Source of the DNA: Candidatus Dormiibacterota bacterium
GTDB taxonomy: Bacteria; Chloroflexota; Dormibacteria; Aeolococcales; Aeolococcaceae
Reading direction: 5' to 3'
Length of the DNA stretch: 7,290 nucleotides
Assembly: GCA_003135255.1 (NCBI GenBank)
Contig: PLAX01000013.1
Location: forward strand, 10,785 to 18,074
In this document: one piece after another, positions 5,834 to 7,290 of the stretch
Position numbering within the stretch: position 1 is the stretch's first letter
How the letters are laid out: each line of letters begins with the position of its first letter
Notes under the pieces: generated by a model
The model's input: only the letters and a program-made list of their open reading frames with translations
Databases searched by the model: none
Told to the model about the DNA's origin: nothing
Translations under genes and position numbers: made by a program

Positions 5834-6841
5834 TCACGGCAGCGGTCCCGAGGCCGTCAGCGTCCCGCCGATGGTGGGTGGCGTGCCGAGGAGTTCGACG
5901 ATCAGCCGGACGCCGCCACAGTCGGCGTACAGCGACGTCGTGGCTCGCGCCGGCGAGCTGCACACCACGCTGCCGTCGCGTTCCACGGTGACGACGGGCA
6001 GGTCCTGTGAGGGACCCGGTGGCGTGATGGCGAGGGTGAGGTCGGGATCGACCGTGTCGCGCAGCCCGATCGCCGTCCCACCCCGGGCGTTGCGGACCAG
6101 CGTCCCCACCAGCGGATCCTGGAAGCCCTCGCGAGCGGTGGCGTCCGGTGCCAGGGTGGTGGAGGCGGAGAGGATTGTCGTCGGCGTCCCCGCGCGCGCC
6201 GCCCAACCGGGCTGGAGCGGCCCCCGGACGGCCCACGCGCACGCCGTTGCCGTCGCCACGAGCGCAGCGGCGGCGGCAAGAGCACGCACGGGCACCGTTC
6301 GCCGGCGGCCACCGCCCACCAGGCGATGCGTCAGCGCGGCCAGGACGGCGGCGACGCATCCCACCGTCAGTCCCAGGAGCCACGGCTGCTGCTGGTCGGA
6401 CCCGGTGCCGAGAGCGTGTATCACCGCGATGGGCCAGGAGGCGTAGGCCAGCCAGTGCACCAGCCGCCACGCGCGCGGTCCGATCAGGCCCCGCATGAGG
6501 CTTGTCGCCACCAGCACAACCAGCATCTCGGCGGCGACGACGCCGAGACCCAGCCAGAAGGTTCGGTACCGCCCGGCAAAGGGGACGATCGCATCCAGCA
6601 CCGTGATGCCCGCGAATGGATCGAGCACCGACGTGGCGATGTGCAACGCGAGCAGGAGGATGGCGAGGAGGCTGAGGTTCCGGTGCAGGGAGGCGATGAC
6701 GAAACGGGGAGTGGCCCGACCCTCCCAACGCAGCGAGGTGGCGATGCCGAGCACCACCGTGGCGGTCAGCAGCACCAGCGTGGCCACCCCGGCTCCACGG
6801 GTGGTGAACCAGAGCGCGCTGGGAGGGGCGGCGGCTGCCAT
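5834..6841 (-). CDS. Ferric-reductase-like transmembrane cytochrome b with extracytoplasmic C-terminal domain
   Basis: A 335-aa integral membrane protein of the ferric reductase/NOX superfamily. About six helices are visible: 17-36, 48-73, 95-116, 126-144, 153-175 and 186-205. Helix 2 has H53 and H67 (HX13H) and helix 4 has H129 and H142 (HX12H), the bis-histidine spacing that holds two stacked b haems in this superfamily. Arg-rich loops (RWEGRATPR, RGLIGPRAWR, GGGRRRTVPVR) mark the cytoplasmic side, placing both termini outside. After helix 6 comes a soluble domain of about 128 residues, probably extracytoplasmic, with C294 and C308 that could form a disulfide. I do not recognise this domain, and the ApbE acceptor motif (Dx2-SGAT type) is absent from it. 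The usual cytoplasmic FAD/NAD(P)H domain is missing. The ATG at 6841 lies 7 nt after the apbE stop; longer upstream reading is apbE DNA in another frame. Likely role: carrying electrons across the membrane. Confidence 0.87.
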   Translation of the reverse strand: MAAAAPPSALWFTTRGAGVATLVLLTATVVLGIATSLRWEGRATPRFVIASLHRNLSLLAILLLALHIATSVLDPFAGITVLDAIVPFAGRYRTFWLGLGVVAAEMLVVLVATSLMRGLIGPRAWRLVHWLAYASWPIAVIHALGTGSDQQQPWLLGLTVGCVAAVLAALTHRLVGGGRRRTVPVRALAAAAALVATATACAWAVRGPLQPGWAARAGTPTTILSASTTLAPDATAREGFQDPLVGTLVRNARGGTAIGLRDTVDPDLTLAITPPGPSQDLPVVTVERDGSVVCSSPARATTSLYADCGGVRLIVELLGTPPTIGGTLTASGPLP

Positions 6842-6848
6842 CCGCGTC

Positions 6849-7290
6849 TCAGCCGGGCCAGTCGCCGACTCGGACAAGGGTGCCGTCGTCGCCGACGAGG
6901 CGCCCAGGCAGACCCTGTGCAGCGAGCCAATCCGCGGCGGCGTCGCCGAGGATGATGGACGAGGTCGCTGCCGCGTTGGCCTCTGCGCAGGTTGCGGCGG
7001 CGACGCTCGCCGTCCGCCAACGGGTGCAGGCCGGCCGTCCCGTGGACGGATCGAGGATGTGGTGGAGGGTGCGATTCCCGCGGCGCCACGTTCGAGCCTG
7101 CGTCCCCGATGTCGCCAGCCCGCCGTCATGCAGCATCACGTCCTGCCACGCTGGGTCGTGGTCGCCTTCGCTGACGCGCACTCGCCAGCCGCCTGCCGGC
7201 GCGGGCCCGGCGACGGCAACGTCTCCCCCGCACCCGACCATCACGCCCACCCCGATGCGCGCCGCGGCGGCCGCGGCGGCCAGGTAGGCC
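6849..7290 (-). CDS. apbE: FAD:protein FMN transferase (ApbE), C-terminal part; 5' end beyond window
   Basis: ApbE cleaves FAD and attaches FMN covalently to a Thr/Ser of target proteins, usually exported or membrane redox carriers; the family is Mg-dependent. The frame is open to the right edge (first full codon 7289-7287), giving the last 146 residues. Visible family elements, numbered in the fragment: a GCGGD strand (19-23; NxGGD type), LATSG (58-62), HHILDPSTGRPA (76-87; the HxIxDPxTG signature), and TCAEANAAAT (100-109), the metal-binding helix. In characterised ApbE proteins this helix reads AD...AT with Asp and Thr as Mg ligands; here the Asp position is N105 and the Thr is T109. The N-terminal FAD-binding part and any lipobox lie outside. 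It is the first visible gene of the redox operon and ends 7 nt before the cytochrome start. Confidence 0.93.
   Translation of the reverse strand, partial: AYLAAAAAAARIGVGVMVGCGGDVAVAGPAPAGGWRVRVSEGDHDPAWQDVMLHDGGLATSGTQARTWRRGNRTLHHILDPSTGRPACTRWRTASVAAATCAEANAAATSSIILGDAAADWLAAQGLPGRLVGDDGTLVRVGDWPG

Noticed and set aside
5307..6446. Long plus-strand frame (379 aa) opposite the NuoF-like and cytochrome genes
   Set aside because: It is antisense to two well-supported proteins, has no recognisable domain, and has skewed composition typical of shadow frames.
5829..6728. Minus-strand open frame upstream of the NuoF-like start, which would give a 737-aa fusion protein
   Set aside because: The first 300 residues are low-complexity Arg/Gly/Ala sequence overlapping the cytochrome b gene in another frame. 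Family homology begins only after about 5828.
6842..7129. N-terminal extension of the cytochrome b frame (96 extra residues)
   Set aside because: It overlaps apbE, whose motifs are clear in the other frame. The extension is Arg/Ser/Pro-rich with no similarity to a signal or domain.

Overview
The window is very GC-rich (roughly 70% by eye), densely coded and rich in GTG starts, 4-nt gene overlaps and Ala/Arg/Gly/Pro-heavy proteins. This fits a chromosomal segment of a high-GC actinobacterium-like organism; a high-GC Chloroflexota or Dormibacterota-type lineage is also possible. That assignment rests on composition and gene style only, because no rRNA or marker gene is present. I see no tRNA, rRNA, CRISPR array, transposase or phage gene.

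Layout. (1) 3-542 (+): the 3' part of a stand-alone CYTH-domain protein (triphosphate-tunnel fold), cut by the left window edge. (2) 605-1342 (-): a conserved-looking but unrecognised protein with a Cys/His-rich, probably zinc-binding N-terminal segment. It converges on the CYTH gene, and a perfect 8-bp stem-loop lies between the two stops. Its upstream side carries a good -35/-10 pair and a perfect 12-bp palindrome. (3) 1581-2831 (+): a TrpB2-type tryptophan synthase beta-like PLP enzyme with no trpA beside it. (4) 2892-3491 and 3488-4249 (+): an ECF-type sigma factor translationally coupled (GTGA overlap) to a single-pass membrane protein with a DUF5667-like domain and a Gly/Asp tail, probably its regulator or anti-sigma partner. 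(5) 7290-4273 (-): a compact four-gene redox operon, read right to left: apbE (FAD:protein FMN transferase, 5' end outside the window), a six-helix ferric-reductase-like cytochrome b, a NuoF/RnfC-like flavin/SLBB/Fe-S protein, and a small 3Fe-4S ferredoxin.

The redox operon is the most interesting part. Its genes are separated by 5-7 nt or overlap by 4 nt. The cytochrome b keeps the HX13H and HX12H bis-heme pattern of the NOX/ferric reductase superfamily but lacks the fused FAD/NAD(P)H dehydrogenase domain. That cytoplasmic role is plausibly taken by the separate NuoF-like protein and ferredoxin. ApbE attaches FMN covalently to exported proteins, so the inferred route is: cytoplasmic NAD(P)H or ferredoxin, NuoF-like protein/ferredoxin, membrane haems, then an extracytoplasmic covalently flavinylated carrier. 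No FMN-binding target with the ApbE acceptor motif is visible here, so it would lie upstream (beyond 7290) or elsewhere. The sigma/anti-sigma pair converges on this operon with only 23 nt between stops.
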